Source of the DNA: Kribbella monticola
GTDB taxonomy: Bacteria > Actinomycetota > Actinomycetes > Propionibacteriales > Kribbellaceae
Assembly (NCBI RefSeq): GCF_003261635.1
Contig: NZ_QFXK01000034.1
Coordinates: forward strand, 237,003 to 301,002
DNA length: 64,000 bases
Direction: 5' to 3'
Made by a program: the position numbers and the translations under genes. Positions 16,965 to 25,921 of the stretch are shown piece by piece (position 1 is the stretch's first letter; the number at the start of each line of letters is the position of its first letter). Below the pieces are notes generated by a model that saw nothing but the letters and a program-made list of their open reading frames with translations, did no database searches and was not told the origin of the DNA.

Positions 16965-18011
16965 CTACTGACAATCGGGGACGCCGGGGAGCTTCGGGGC
17001 GCCTGTGCCGACGTACACGTTGGTGACGTAGCCGTCGTACTTCGGGAGGTAGGCCCACCACTCGCTGGACCGGGACGGTGCGTCGATGAGCTGGCCCTTC
17101 TTCTGGCAGCCCACCAGTACGTCCACACCCGACGGCAGGGTGCCCAGAATGCCGCTCGACGTGCTCGGCCCACTTCGCACTCGCACGCCGACGCCAAGGG
17201 TGGGCAGCCAGCTACCAGCAGCCGGTACGCCGCCCGGCACGTTCAACGTGCGGGTCAACCGGGTTACGTCGCTGTAGGCCTTCCCGTACGCCGTGCCGTC
17301 AGGGTGCAGCGTGTAGACGGCAACGATCGTGCGATCGCCCGTCCCCACGGTGCCTGTGGTGTGCAGGGCCTCGCTGGTGAGGTCGAGCGCGTTCTGCTCA
17401 GGCTTAGCTCGTTCAGATCGGAAGCCGCTCGATCCCATGAACCCGGACCAGCCCTGCTTGATGGCGAACTCGGGGTCGAAGACCGACGCGATCCCGAAGT
17501 ACTGGTCGAAGCCGTCGGTGCCGTAGCGAGTCGCCTGGTGCAGGTTGCCCAGTATGTAGTCGCGCACAGCAGGCGGCGCCTCGTCGAGCAGGTAGCGGTA
17601 GATCCGAACGGTGTCGCCCGCGGTCAGCGCGACGTAGCCCCAGAAGCCGGGGTGGGTCGCGGGCGGCCGTGCCGTGTGGGTGAGGCCGAGGCGCTCGACC
17701 ATTCGGTCGACGATGTCGCCACCGCCACGGTGATCCCAGTAGTAGCTCGCCGCGTCGTCGTCGCTGCTGCGCAGCATCGGGTCCAGCCGGACCTTGTCGG
17801 CGGCAGGGATCTCGTACTCCGGTCCGCGGTCCCACAGGTAGTCCAGCACGATCAGGAGCTTCACCACTGAGGCCGAGCGGAACTGCAGTTCGGCGTTCAC
17901 CTGTTCGGTGAACTGCCCGGTCTGCCGGTCGAACACGGAGATCCCCGCCACGACGTCCGGCGGGACCGAACTCGCCGCTGCCAGGGCCCGGCCGTCGCCA
18001 AGAAGCTTCAT
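16965..18011 (-). CDS. Class A beta-lactamase-fold serine hydrolase with C-terminal SH3 domain
   Basis: 348 residues. The first 245 form a penicillin-binding/beta-lactamase fold with nucleophile Ser48 and Lys51 (FRSASVVKLL), an SDDDAASYYW loop in the SDN position and KQGWSGF in the KTG position. A bacterial SH3 domain follows (GVGVRVRSGPSTSSGILGTLP to the end), likely for cell-wall binding. No signal peptide is present: an in-frame TGA lies four codons before the ATG. A wall-targeted protein without an export signal is odd; an upstream frameshift or Tat/Sec-independent function should be considered. True beta-lactamase activity is unproven. Confidence 0.75.
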   Translation of the reverse strand: MKLLGDGRALAAASSVPPDVVAGISVFDRQTGQFTEQVNAELQFRSASVVKLLIVLDYLWDRGPEYEIPAADKVRLDPMLRSSDDDAASYYWDHRGGGDIVDRMVERLGLTHTARPPATHPGFWGYVALTAGDTVRIYRYLLDEAPPAVRDYILGNLHQATRYGTDGFDQYFGIASVFDPEFAIKQGWSGFMGSSGFRSERAKPEQNALDLTSEALHTTGTVGTGDRTIVAVYTLHPDGTAYGKAYSDVTRLTRTLNVPGGVPAAGSWLPTLGVGVRVRSGPSTSSGILGTLPSGVDVLVGCQKKGQLIDAPSRSSEWWAYLPKYDGYVTNVYVGTGAPKLPGVPDCQ

Positions 18012-18151
18012 CGCGAAACCTACTCACCAGAGGGGAAAGCTGTTGGTGAGCAACCTTCGCCCGCGACGAGTGGAACGTTCAAGCCCTGTACGGCAGAACG
18101 AACAGGTCTTGACGGCTGCCGCCGAACCTGCTGTGAGCCCAACCTGCTGTC

Positions 18152-18206
18152 GGCCGGAGGCGCTGTCCGTCGAACGCGTTGCCGGCCGGACGCGCTGTCA
18201 GTCGAA
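18152..18206. repeat. Short direct repeat of about 23 bp
   Basis: GGCCGGAGGCGCTGTCCGTC and GGCCGGACGCGCTGTCAGTC begin 32 bases apart (18152 and 18184) with two differences. The second covers the stop codon of the DsbA-fold gene. Just before, ACCTGCTGT also occurs twice. Function unknown; probably a slippage product. Confidence 0.45.
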
Positions 18207-18794
18207 GATCGGGTCGCGGTCGCGGGTGCGCTTGAGCTCGAAGAATCCCTCGGTGCCGGCCACGAGCCGGACCCCGTCCCAGAGCTTGCCGGCCGCCTCA
18301 CCCTTCGGCGCCGGGGTGACGACCGGGCCGAAGAAGGCGGAGCCCTCGACCGCGATGACCGGCGTACCGACCTCCATGCCGACCAGCTCCATGCCGGCCA
18401 GGTGCGACTTGCGCAGCGCGTCGTCGTACCGGTCGGTGTCCTGGGCCTCGACCAGGTTGGCGGGCAGGCCGACCTCGGCGAGTGCCTCGGGCAGCAGATC
18501 GGCGTACTTCGTGCCGCGGTGCTCGACGTGGATCCGGTTGCCGAGAGCGGTGTAGAGCGGCAGGAGTACCTCGTTGCCGTGCGCCTGCTCGGCGGCGATC
18601 AGCACCCGGACGATGCCGAGTTTGCGCTGCCAGTTCTCGTCGTGTTCGTCGCGCTCCTCGTTCAGGATGGCCAGGCTCATCACGTGCCAGGTCGTCTGCA
18701 CGTCCCGGACCTGCTCGACCTCGAGCATCCAGCGAGACGTCATCCAGGCCCAGGGGCAGGCCGGATCGAACCAGAAATCAGCGGTGGCGGTCAT
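18198..18794 (-). CDS. DsbA-fold protein, Rv2466c (mycothiol-dependent nitroreductase) family
   Basis: 198 residues. WFDPACPWAWMTSRWMLEVEQVRDV at the N-terminus and WHVMSLAILNEERDEHDENW match the Rv2466c family of thioredoxin-fold enzymes that use mycothiol to reduce nitro compounds and other electrophiles. Cys13 is the active-site thiol, and the position two residues after Pro is Ala, giving a single-Cys CPWA motif. The rest is a helical insertion and the cis-Pro loop (GTPVIAV). Start chosen at MTATADFWF, the usual family start; a longer frame exists upstream. Confidence 0.85.
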   Translation of the reverse strand: MTATADFWFDPACPWAWMTSRWMLEVEQVRDVQTTWHVMSLAILNEERDEHDENWQRKLGIVRVLIAAEQAHGNEVLLPLYTALGNRIHVEHRGTKYADLLPEALAEVGLPANLVEAQDTDRYDDALRKSHLAGMELVGMEVGTPVIAVEGSAFFGPVVTPAPKGEAAGKLWDGVRLVAGTEGFFELKRTRDRDPIFD

Positions 18795-18966
18795 AGCTAG
18801 ATCGTACAAAGTGCAACCAACTCGGTCACCGGGAGGCGTGGCGCCGTCACCGAACCGCAGTGCCACGGCACCGTCGGGCCAATCGTTGGAAACGCTTTCG
18901 TATCCGTTGCTCAAGTCGGGGGGAAACCGTCGGCGAAGCTCGTCGGCAGGTGCATAGGATGCCGAC

Positions 18967-21540
18967 ATGCCTGGAACCAACCTGACGCGCAACGAAGCGC
19001 GGACCCGCGCCGGCCTGATCAGCGACGTGAGCTACTCGATCGAGCTCGACCTGACCACGGCCGCCGCCGGCGCACCGACGTTCGCGTCGACGACCGTCCT
19101 CACCTTCGCGGCCGAGTCCGGCGCGAGCACCTTCGCCGACCTGATCGCCGCGTCCGTGCGCGAGGTGACCCTGAACGGCCGGAGCCTCGACCCGGACAGC
19201 GTGTACGACGGCGCCCGGATCCAGCTGGACGACCTCGCCGAGCGCAACGAGCTGCGCGTGGTCGCCGACTGCACCTACTCACGTACCGGTGAAGGGCTGC
19301 ACCGCTCGGTCGACCCGGCCGACAAGGAGACCTACCTCTACACCCAGTTCGAGGTGCCCGACGCGCGCCGGGTGTTCACCACGTTCGAGCAGCCCGACCT
19401 CAAGGCCCCGTTCACGTTCACCGTGTCCGCACCGGCCCGCTGGGTCGTCATCTCGAACGCGCCGACGCCCGAGCCCACGCCGTACAAGGGTGACAACGGC
19501 GAGGAGTTCGCTCGCTGGGAGTTCGCGCCGACCGAGCGCATCTCGACGTACATCACTGCTGTCGTGGCCGGTCCGTACCACGTGGTCACCGACGTCTACG
19601 AGGGTCCCAACGGGTCGTACCCGTTGTCCCTGCTGTGCCGGCCGTCGCTGGCCGAGCACCTCGACACCGAGGACCTGTTCGAGGTGACCAAGCAGGGCTT
19701 CGAGCTGTTCGAGCGCGCTTTCGGTACGCCGTACCCGTTCCACAAGTACGACCAGGCCTTCGTGCCGGAGTACAACATGGGCGCGATGGAGAACGCCGGC
19801 TGCGTGACGCTGCGGGACGAGTACATCTTCCGCAGCCGTACGACGCACGCGGAGCTGGAAAGCCGCGCGAACACCGTCCTGCACGAGCTCGCGCACATGT
19901 GGTTCGGCGACCTGGTCACGATGACCTGGTGGGACGACCTGTGGCTGAACGAGTCGTTCGCCGAGTGGGCCAGCCACTGGGCCCAGGTGGTCGCGACCGA
20001 GAAGTACAACGGCGCCTGGACGACCTTCTGCAACGCGCGGAAGAACTGGGCGTACCGGCAGGACCAGCTGCCCTCGACGCACCCGATCGCCGCGGACATG
20101 GTCGACTTCCACGCCGTCGAGGTGAACTTCGACGGGATCACCTACGCCAAGGGCGCCTCGGCGCTGCGCCAGCTGGTCGCGTTCGTCGGCGAGGACACCT
20201 TCGTCGAGGCACTGAAGGAGTACTTCGCCGACCACGCGTTCGGCAACACCGAACTGGCCGACCTGCTGAAGCCGCTGGAGAAGGCGTCCGGGCGCGACCT
20301 GGACGACTGGACCGAGCGCTGGCTGCGGACCGCCGGGGTGAACACGCTGCGCGCCGACTTCACCGTCGACGACGCGGGCGCGTTCAAGACCTTCGCGATC
20401 GACCAGACCGCGGCGGCGGCTTTCCCCGTACTGCGGCCGCACCGGCTCGCGATCGGCCTGTACCGCAAGACGGACGCGGGCCTGGTCCGCACCGAGCGGT
20501 TCGAGGTCGACATCGACGGTCCGCGCACCGAACTCTCCGAGCTGGTCGGCGCCACCCAGCCCGACCTGGTGCTGCTGAACGACGACGACCTCACCTACGC
20601 CAAGATCCGGCTCGACGAGCGGTCGCGCGCGACGCTGGTCGACTCGATCGACCAGCTGTCCGACTCGCTCGCGCGGGCGCTGGCCTGGGGTGCCGCCTGG
20701 GACATGACCCGCGACGCCGAGATGCCGGCCAGCCAGTACGTCGGCATGGTGCTGCGCGGCATCCGGGCCGAGACCGACCTGACCGGCGTACGTTCGCTGC
20801 TCGGCCAGGCGACCTCGGCGATCAACAGCTACTCGGCGCCCGAGCACCGGGCCGACCTGCGCGCGCAGTACGAGCAGACGCTGGCCGAACTGGTCGACGG
20901 CGCCGAGGCAGGCAGCGACCACCAGCTCGCGTTCGCGCGGGCCTACATCACCGGCGTCTTCTCCGCCGCCGGCGCCGACCGGCTGGCGGGCTGGCTGGAC
21001 GGTCGCGACCTGCCGGCCGGGCTGGTGGTCGACACCGACCTGCGCTGGACGCTGATCGTCGCGCTGGCCCGGCTGGGCCGGATCGACGCGGACGGCATCG
21101 ACGACGAGCTGACCCACGACACCACCATCACCGGGCAGGAGCGGGCCGCCCAGGCACGCGCCGCCCGGCCGACCGCCGAGGCGAAGGCGGAGGCGTGGCG
21201 GATCGCGGTGGAAGCCGGCGACACCCCGAACGAAACCCAGTTCCGGACCATCCTGGGCTTCCAGCAGCCGGGCCAGGAGGAACTGCTGCGCCCGTACGTC
21301 GGTCGGTACCTGACCGCCGCGAAGGACGTCTACACGCGACTCGGCTCGTCGATGGGCGAGAACGTCCTCGTCTACCTGTCGCCGCGCAACCTGCCCGAGG
21401 AGTCGACGCTGGAGGCCCTCACCGGCTGGCTCGACACCGAGGCCGAGTCGGTCGACGCACCGACCCTGCGGTACGTCGGCGAGGCCCGCGCCGACCTGAT
21501 GCGCGCCCTGGACGCCCAGCGCTGCGACGCCGCCGGATAA
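18967..21540 (+). CDS. pepN: Aminopeptidase N (M1 family zinc peptidase)
   Basis: 857 residues. The exopeptidase motif GAMEN is present, and the zinc site is HELAH at 306-310 with Glu329 (HEXXH-x18-E; WLNESFAEW). An N-terminal beta domain precedes the catalytic domain and a long helical ERAP1-like C-terminal domain (about 510-850) completes the usual PepN length. It removes N-terminal residues from peptides in the cytosol. The first codons (PGTNLTRNEARTRAGLI) match the conserved start of actinobacterial PepN, supporting 18967. Confidence 0.95.
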   Translation: MPGTNLTRNEARTRAGLISDVSYSIELDLTTAAAGAPTFASTTVLTFAAESGASTFADLIAASVREVTLNGRSLDPDSVYDGARIQLDDLAERNELRVVADCTYSRTGEGLHRSVDPADKETYLYTQFEVPDARRVFTTFEQPDLKAPFTFTVSAPARWVVISNAPTPEPTPYKGDNGEEFARWEFAPTERISTYITAVVAGPYHVVTDVYEGPNGSYPLSLLCRPSLAEHLDTEDLFEVTKQGFELFERAFGTPYPFHKYDQAFVPEYNMGAMENAGCVTLRDEYIFRSRTTHAELESRANTVLHELAHMWFGDLVTMTWWDDLWLNESFAEWASHWAQVVATEKYNGAWTTFCNARKNWAYRQDQLPSTHPIAADMVDFHAVEVNFDGITYAKGASALRQLVAFVGEDTFVEALKEYFADHAFGNTELADLLKPLEKASGRDLDDWTERWLRTAGVNTLRADFTVDDAGAFKTFAIDQTAAAAFPVLRPHRLAIGLYRKTDAGLVRTERFEVDIDGPRTELSELVGATQPDLVLLNDDDLTYAKIRLDERSRATLVDSIDQLSDSLARALAWGAAWDMTRDAEMPASQYVGMVLRGIRAETDLTGVRSLLGQATSAINSYSAPEHRADLRAQYEQTLAELVDGAEAGSDHQLAFARAYITGVFSAAGADRLAGWLDGRDLPAGLVVDTDLRWTLIVALARLGRIDADGIDDELTHDTTITGQERAAQARAARPTAEAKAEAWRIAVEAGDTPNETQFRTILGFQQPGQEELLRPYVGRYLTAAKDVYTRLGSSMGENVLVYLSPRNLPEESTLEALTGWLDTEAESVDAPTLRYVGEARADLMRALDAQRCDAAG

Positions 21541-21626
21541 CCCTCGACTCGGAGCGGTGCTGGAGAGTTCTTGGCTCGGAGCTCGGTACACCGGAGATAG
21601 TGTGCTGAGCTCCGATCTAGGAGACT

Positions 21627-22163
21627 GTGCGGGTGGCTTCCCCTGATCCCGCCCTTGCTGGTGCTGCTGCTGTCGCTCTGACCGGACTGGCCGAGGCATA
21701 CCGCCCTCGACCGATCACCCCGCTCCTCCCCTGGCGCTACCCGAACCGCCTGGTCAAGCCGTACGTCGTCACGGCCCGCGGTCGCTCCTGGGACGACCAG
21801 ATGGTCGCCCTGGCCCGTACTGCGGCGTCCCGGCAACTCGACTTCGACGACGCGATGGGCGGCATCGGCCTCGGCGTCGTCGTCCTGCACCTCGGCGACG
21901 ACGGCGTCTACCTCGTCGTCCAGAGCTGGGCCAAGGATTTCCAGTCCCGCCTCAGCATCTTCTCCGGCTTCGACGTCGAAGACCTCCGCCCCGCCCCCAT
22001 CGGCGCGGCCCCGTGTGTGTGGGAACTAGAGGTCCTCGCCCACGAACGCGCCTCCTACGTCACCCACATCCTCAACGCCGAGGTCGACGTAGAAGCCTGG
22101 CTGGACGACGCCCTCGACACCCGCCCCACCCCACCCTCCGACGGCTTCCCCTCCGGCACCTGA
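21627..22163 (+). CDS. Conserved-looking protein of unknown function
   Basis: 178 residues from a GTG start. The sequence looks like a soluble alpha/beta protein: GGIGLGVVVLHLGDDGVYLVVQSWAKDFQSRLSIFS in the centre, and a C-terminal segment (PCVWELEVLAHERASYVTHIL). Strong codon bias (GC at third positions) supports coding. It may follow pepN in one transcript (86-base gap). No family is recognised. Confidence 0.6.
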   Translation: MRVASPDPALAGAAAVALTGLAEAYRPRPITPLLPWRYPNRLVKPYVVTARGRSWDDQMVALARTAASRQLDFDDAMGGIGLGVVVLHLGDDGVYLVVQSWAKDFQSRLSIFSGFDVEDLRPAPIGAAPCVWELEVLAHERASYVTHILNAEVDVEAWLDDALDTRPTPPSDGFPSGT

Positions 22164-22492
22164 AAGCGCCCGCACCGGCGTCGTACGTCTGAACTATCTT
22201 CAGCCCGACTTTGACAGCTCATAGTTAACGATTAACTGTTAATTGGTCACCATTGTGGAATCGCCGCGGAAAGGGAGCACCATTGAGCCGAAGAATCGGA
22301 GCGTGTTGGTGGAAATGCTCGCGGTGACATTCAAACGGTCGTTCGGACACCAATTGTGGTGGGTTGGTTCCGGGGCGCGATGCTTTGCCCAGAAGGAGAT
22401 TCTCAACACCTGAGCAGGGCTCATTTTCTGGGGTTTCGGCATTAAGGTAGCGGCATCAGAATGCCCGACGGAACCCGGGGAGGGGCTTTGTC
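22164..22492. other. AT-richer intergenic region with palindrome at 22223-22237
   Basis: A 329-base gap with clearly lower GC than its surroundings. It contains the palindrome AGTTAA-CGA-TTAACT (22223-22237) followed directly by GTTAAT. An open frame of 52 codons (GTG at 22255 to TGA at 22413) exists but resembles nothing known. The rest probably holds the promoter of the following membrane protein, whose ribosome site is GGGGAGGGG. Confidence 0.5.
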
Positions 22493-23389
22493 GTGACACA
22501 CCTGGATCACCGGAAACCGCCCACCCGGGCCGCCAGGAGTAAGCACAGCGCCAGCAGTCCATCGAGCGACGCTGCCGGCCGGAAGGCGACGAGCCGCTCG
22601 TACGGCGACCGCGCCGGCCAGCAGACGACGGGCCGCTCGCCTAGCGAGGGCGACGGCGCCGGCCGGAGGAAGAGGGTCGGCTCGCCGAGCACCGACAGAC
22701 CGTCCGGCGACGGCACCGGCAGCGCGTTCGGCGACGGCAGGGCGGCCGGCGACGGCACCAGTCGGCGCAAGACGCGCAAGGCGAGCCGGTCGCACAGCGC
22801 CATCGGTGCTGCCGTGGTCGGTGGTGCCGCGATGGTTGCTGCCTTTGCGTTCATCCTCACCAACGGTAACTCCCAGACGACCGACGACGGCATCCGTACC
22901 GGCTCGGAGCCGCAGCCGACCCCGTCGGTCCTGCAGCCGTCGAACAACGCGGGACCGACGCTCGCGTCCGGCAAGGCGGACCGCAAGCCGCCGGTGGGGA
23001 AGACCGCCACCAGCAAGGCGACCACGGCCAAGCCCCCGGCCACTCCGAACACCGGATCCGAATCGCCGACCTTCCGCCGCGGTCAATGGATCGCCGTCGT
23101 CGACTCCGTCCAGGCGGACGCGGGCGTCGCGGCCGACCAACTGGCCAAGGGTCTGGCGGCGAAGCTGATCGCCGCGGGCGTCCCGGCGAAGGCGCTGCTC
23201 GCCTCCGGCCAGTACCCAGGCCTCGCGAACAGCAGCTTCGAGCCGATCCGTGGCACCTGGATCGTCTACATCGGCCCCGTCAGCTCCGCCGACGCGGCCA
23301 ACGCCCTCTGCGTATCCCCCAAGACGCAAAAGGCCGTAGGCACCCTCCCAGCCTGCCCCACCTACGAACCAGCCACAGTCCACAACTAA
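22493..23389 (+). CDS. Single-pass membrane protein with C-terminal SPOR-like domain
   Basis: 298 residues from GTG. Residues 1-100 are basic and rich in Ser, Gly and Arg with loose repeats of SGDGTG/EGDGAG type. One helix (AIGAAVVGGAAMVAAFAFIL) spans the membrane near 103-124. A low-complexity linker then leads to a globular end (about 190-298): RGQWIAVVDSV, QLAKGLAAKLIAAGVPAKALLASGQYPGL, and WIVYIGPVSSADAANALC. The same end domain closes the membrane protein at 50376-51929 on the other side of the injection-system block. Fold resembles SPOR peptidoglycan-binding domains (inference). Confidence 0.65.
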   Translation: MTHLDHRKPPTRAARSKHSASSPSSDAAGRKATSRSYGDRAGQQTTGRSPSEGDGAGRRKRVGSPSTDRPSGDGTGSAFGDGRAAGDGTSRRKTRKASRSHSAIGAAVVGGAAMVAAFAFILTNGNSQTTDDGIRTGSEPQPTPSVLQPSNNAGPTLASGKADRKPPVGKTATSKATTAKPPATPNTGSESPTFRRGQWIAVVDSVQADAGVAADQLAKGLAAKLIAAGVPAKALLASGQYPGLANSSFEPIRGTWIVYIGPVSSADAANALCVSPKTQKAVGTLPACPTYEPATVHN

Positions 23390-23395
23390 CACCCG

Positions 23396-23419
23396 CCTCA
23401 CGAGCCCGCGGGCGTGAGG
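23396..23419. terminator. Hairpin between convergent genes
   Basis: CCTCACG and CGTGAGG form a 7-bp stem around the loop AGCCCGCGGG, lying between the stops of the SPOR-like gene and the convergent Hsp70-like gene. It can act as a shared terminator. Confidence 0.55.
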
Positions 23420-23430
23420 TTGAGGGGTGG

Positions 23431-25803
23431 TTAGCGGGCGGTCCAGCTTGAGGCGCTTTGGTTGCCGGGGTTTGCGGTCCAGATGGGGCGGGGGGCTTGG
23501 CGGCCGTCCAGGAAAGCTAGGTAGATGCGGGCTGAGGTGACTTGGCCGCGGCGGAAGGCGATCTGGTCGCCGGAGGGGGACCAGGTCGGGTCCTGGTCGA
23601 GGGTGCTGCCGTCGGTGAACTGGCAGAGCTTGCCGCCGCCGAGCGGGTTGCTCACCAGCGCCCGGTTGCAGGGCACGGTCGAGCCGTCCACGTTGGTCAG
23701 GAAGATCGCCCACGACCCCTCGGCCAAGAAATGCCGGTACGCGATCACGCCCGGCAGAACCGGCGACCAGGCCGGGTCCGCGTCGGCGCCCGTCGTCACC
23801 TCGCGAGCCTTCTGCGTACCGTCCATCGGCACCGTGAAGACACCAGTTCCTGCCGCGGCACCGGGCACGGGCCGGGCCCGTTGCGCCTGGAAAGCGACCC
23901 GGGTGCCGTCCGGCGAGATAGCGGGGTCGCTGACTCCGACACCTTCACCGCTCGCGCTGAATAGAGCTTTCAGGACCTTCCCATCGGTGTCGACCAGGTA
24001 GAGCCCGCTGGTTTTGCCAGCGAGGCAGGCGACCACCAGCTGCGTCGGCACCTTCTTGTTCCACGCTGGGCGGGTGATGCCGTCCGCGCATTGCGCCGGT
24101 GTCTTCGTGAACAGTGGACGCGCGCCGCTGCCGTCCGCTCCGGACACCCACAAGGCGGGTTTGGCAGGCGGCGCCGAGCGCGTGAAGATCATCGACTTGC
24201 GGTCCGGCGACAGCACCGGCCCGGAGTCGACCCCGGCCGCCGAATTGCCGGCGAACCGGCTGAGTTTGACGGCCTTGCCCGGGTTGGCGGCGTCGGCCAG
24301 GTACAGGCTCTGACCGTCGCCTTTCTGGAGCGGGATGACGAGTTCGGACTCTCCGACCGGAGCCGCCGCGACCGGCAGAGCCTTCAAAGTCGAAACCGGT
24401 ACGGACGGCGTGGTTGATGTCGGCGCCGAGGTGAGTACCGAGGTGGGGACGCTGGCGGGCGGGTTCTGAGTCGTTTTGTCGGTGGAGTCGCCGGACGCCA
24501 GTTGGATCGCCACGAAGACACCTACGGCGAGCAGGGCCACTCCCCCGGCCGCGATGGCGATCCGGCGACGCGTCTCGCTGGAGATCGGCGTCCTGGTCGG
24601 CTTCGGCAACACGCGAGGCGACGTACCGGAGCCGCCTGCCCCGCCGCCTGCTACCGCGGACCCTGCTGCGCCGCTCGCTGCCGCGGGCCCACCAACTGTT
24701 GGGTGTGATGCGGTATCTCCGACAGCTGCCAAAGGCGCAGTCGCCGCAGTGTCCGTGTATTGCACAGCGCCTAAGGCGATGTCGTGCTTCGGGTGGGTGT
24801 CGAGTGCCGTGGGCGTGGAGAAGCGCGACTGCAGCAGGTGGCTGACCAGTGGGATCCGCGAGCTGCCACCGACGAGCACGATCGCGGTCAGCTGGTCGCT
24901 CGTCGTACCGGCGGCTCGCAAGGCTCGGCCGGTCGCCTCGACGGTCTGCTCAAGCGCGGGCGCAATCAGCGTCTCCAGCTCGGCCCTGGTCAGCCGGACC
25001 GACGTACTACGGCCTGGCAAGGTCACCGGGATCATCGTGTCCACGTCGACCGACAGCGCTTCCTTCGCCTCCACACAGTCGCGGCGGAGCCTGGTCAGTG
25101 CGGTCCGCCCTTCCGGACTGTCCAGGTCGAGCTGCTCCATCGCCGGGCCGAGTGCGCCGACGACGTGCTGGAAGACGGCCTCGTCGAAGTCGACGCCGCC
25201 CAACTGCTCGATGCCCTCAGGGTTGCCAAGAATGGTGAACCCGTTGCCGGTCTTCTCCAGCACGCAGACGTCGAAGGTGCCGCCGCCGAGGTCGTAGACG
25301 GCCACCCGGTCACCCGGCTGCAGGCGCGCCTGCGCGGCGTACTGGATGGCGGCGGCCTGTGGCTCGGGGCAGGTGACGGTCGGGCCGATGTCGGCCAGGG
25401 CGATCACCTGGTCGACCAGTTCGCGTTTGTACGCACCCCAGTTGGCCGGGTAGGTCAGGACGATCTCGTCCGGTGGCGCGCCGCGGCGCTCGGTGGCCGT
25501 CGCGACCACCGAGGAGAGCAGCCGGGCGGACAACGCCTGCGCCGAGAACGGCGTACCGGCGACGAGCAAGGGGATCGGGTCGCCGATCCGGCGCTTGAAC
25601 TCGCGGACGACCCGGGACGGATCGGTGGCGCCGCGGCGTTCGGCCGCCTCGCCGACCAGGAACTGGCCGTCCTCCTGCAGATAGAGCACGGACGGGATCT
25701 GCAGCGCCCGGTTGCCGAGACCGAGCATGCTCGGCGGACCGCCGTTGCGCATCGCCGCGGCAGTGAAAGTCGTCCCCAGATCTACGCCCAGCCGATATCC
25801 CAT
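23431..25803 (-). CDS. Hsp70-like ATPase fused through a membrane helix to a beta-propeller
   Basis: 790 residues. The N-terminal half (1-380) is an Hsp70/actin-fold ATPase: GVDLGTTFTAAAMRNG (phosphate 1), AVYDLGGGTFDVCVLE (phosphate 2) and IVLVGGSSRIPLV (adenosine). The Hsp70 substrate-binding domain is replaced by a Ser/Gly/Ala linker, a membrane helix (RIAIAAGGVALLAVGVFVAI, about 437-457), a Thr/Pro stalk and a C-terminal TolB/WD40-type propeller (repeats such as VSDPAISPDGTRVAFQ and PTWSPSGDQIAFRR). The topology puts the ATPase inside and the propeller outside. Start 25803 is set by GGTGGGGGC before ATG. It is divergent from the hydrolase gene next to the injection system. Confidence 0.8.
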   Translation of the reverse strand: MGYRLGVDLGTTFTAAAMRNGGPPSMLGLGNRALQIPSVLYLQEDGQFLVGEAAERRGATDPSRVVREFKRRIGDPIPLLVAGTPFSAQALSARLLSSVVATATERRGAPPDEIVLTYPANWGAYKRELVDQVIALADIGPTVTCPEPQAAAIQYAAQARLQPGDRVAVYDLGGGTFDVCVLEKTGNGFTILGNPEGIEQLGGVDFDEAVFQHVVGALGPAMEQLDLDSPEGRTALTRLRRDCVEAKEALSVDVDTMIPVTLPGRSTSVRLTRAELETLIAPALEQTVEATGRALRAAGTTSDQLTAIVLVGGSSRIPLVSHLLQSRFSTPTALDTHPKHDIALGAVQYTDTAATAPLAAVGDTASHPTVGGPAAASGAAGSAVAGGGAGGSGTSPRVLPKPTRTPISSETRRRIAIAAGGVALLAVGVFVAIQLASGDSTDKTTQNPPASVPTSVLTSAPTSTTPSVPVSTLKALPVAAAPVGESELVIPLQKGDGQSLYLADAANPGKAVKLSRFAGNSAAGVDSGPVLSPDRKSMIFTRSAPPAKPALWVSGADGSGARPLFTKTPAQCADGITRPAWNKKVPTQLVVACLAGKTSGLYLVDTDGKVLKALFSASGEGVGVSDPAISPDGTRVAFQAQRARPVPGAAAGTGVFTVPMDGTQKAREVTTGADADPAWSPVLPGVIAYRHFLAEGSWAIFLTNVDGSTVPCNRALVSNPLGGGKLCQFTDGSTLDQDPTWSPSGDQIAFRRGQVTSARIYLAFLDGRQAPRPIWTANPGNQSASSWTAR

Positions 25804-25921
25804 GCCCCCACCTCGGATAAGCACCCTCGGGCCGAATGGATCAGCCCGACGGTGCACTCATCGTAGGGCAACAGCCTTAAAGTGGTCTTGGATCCACCGG
25901 GGGAAATCGCAGGGGGTTGTG
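25804..25921. promoter_or_regulatory. Divergent promoter region, Hsp70-like gene and hydrolase gene
   Basis: A 118-base gap between two divergent starts, each with a strong ribosome site (GGTGGGGG on the minus strand, AGGGGG on the plus strand). A moderately AT-rich patch (AACAGCCTTAAAGTGG) lies in the middle of the plus-strand side. It is likely to hold both promoters. Confidence 0.5.

Noticed and set aside
13871..17026. A 1051-codon open frame on the plus strand
   Set aside because: It crosses the SpoIIE phosphatase, nei2 and rpiB genes on the other strand, which have clear family motifs. Its own translation is Arg/Pro/Gly-rich and matches nothing; it is a high-GC antisense frame.
19279..21699. 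An 806-codon open frame on the minus strand
   Set aside because: Antisense to pepN, whose GAMEN and HEXXH motifs are unambiguous.
22255..22413. A 52-codon open frame in the AT-rich gap
   Set aside because: No ribosome site, weak third-position GC bias and no recognisable family; left as intergenic.
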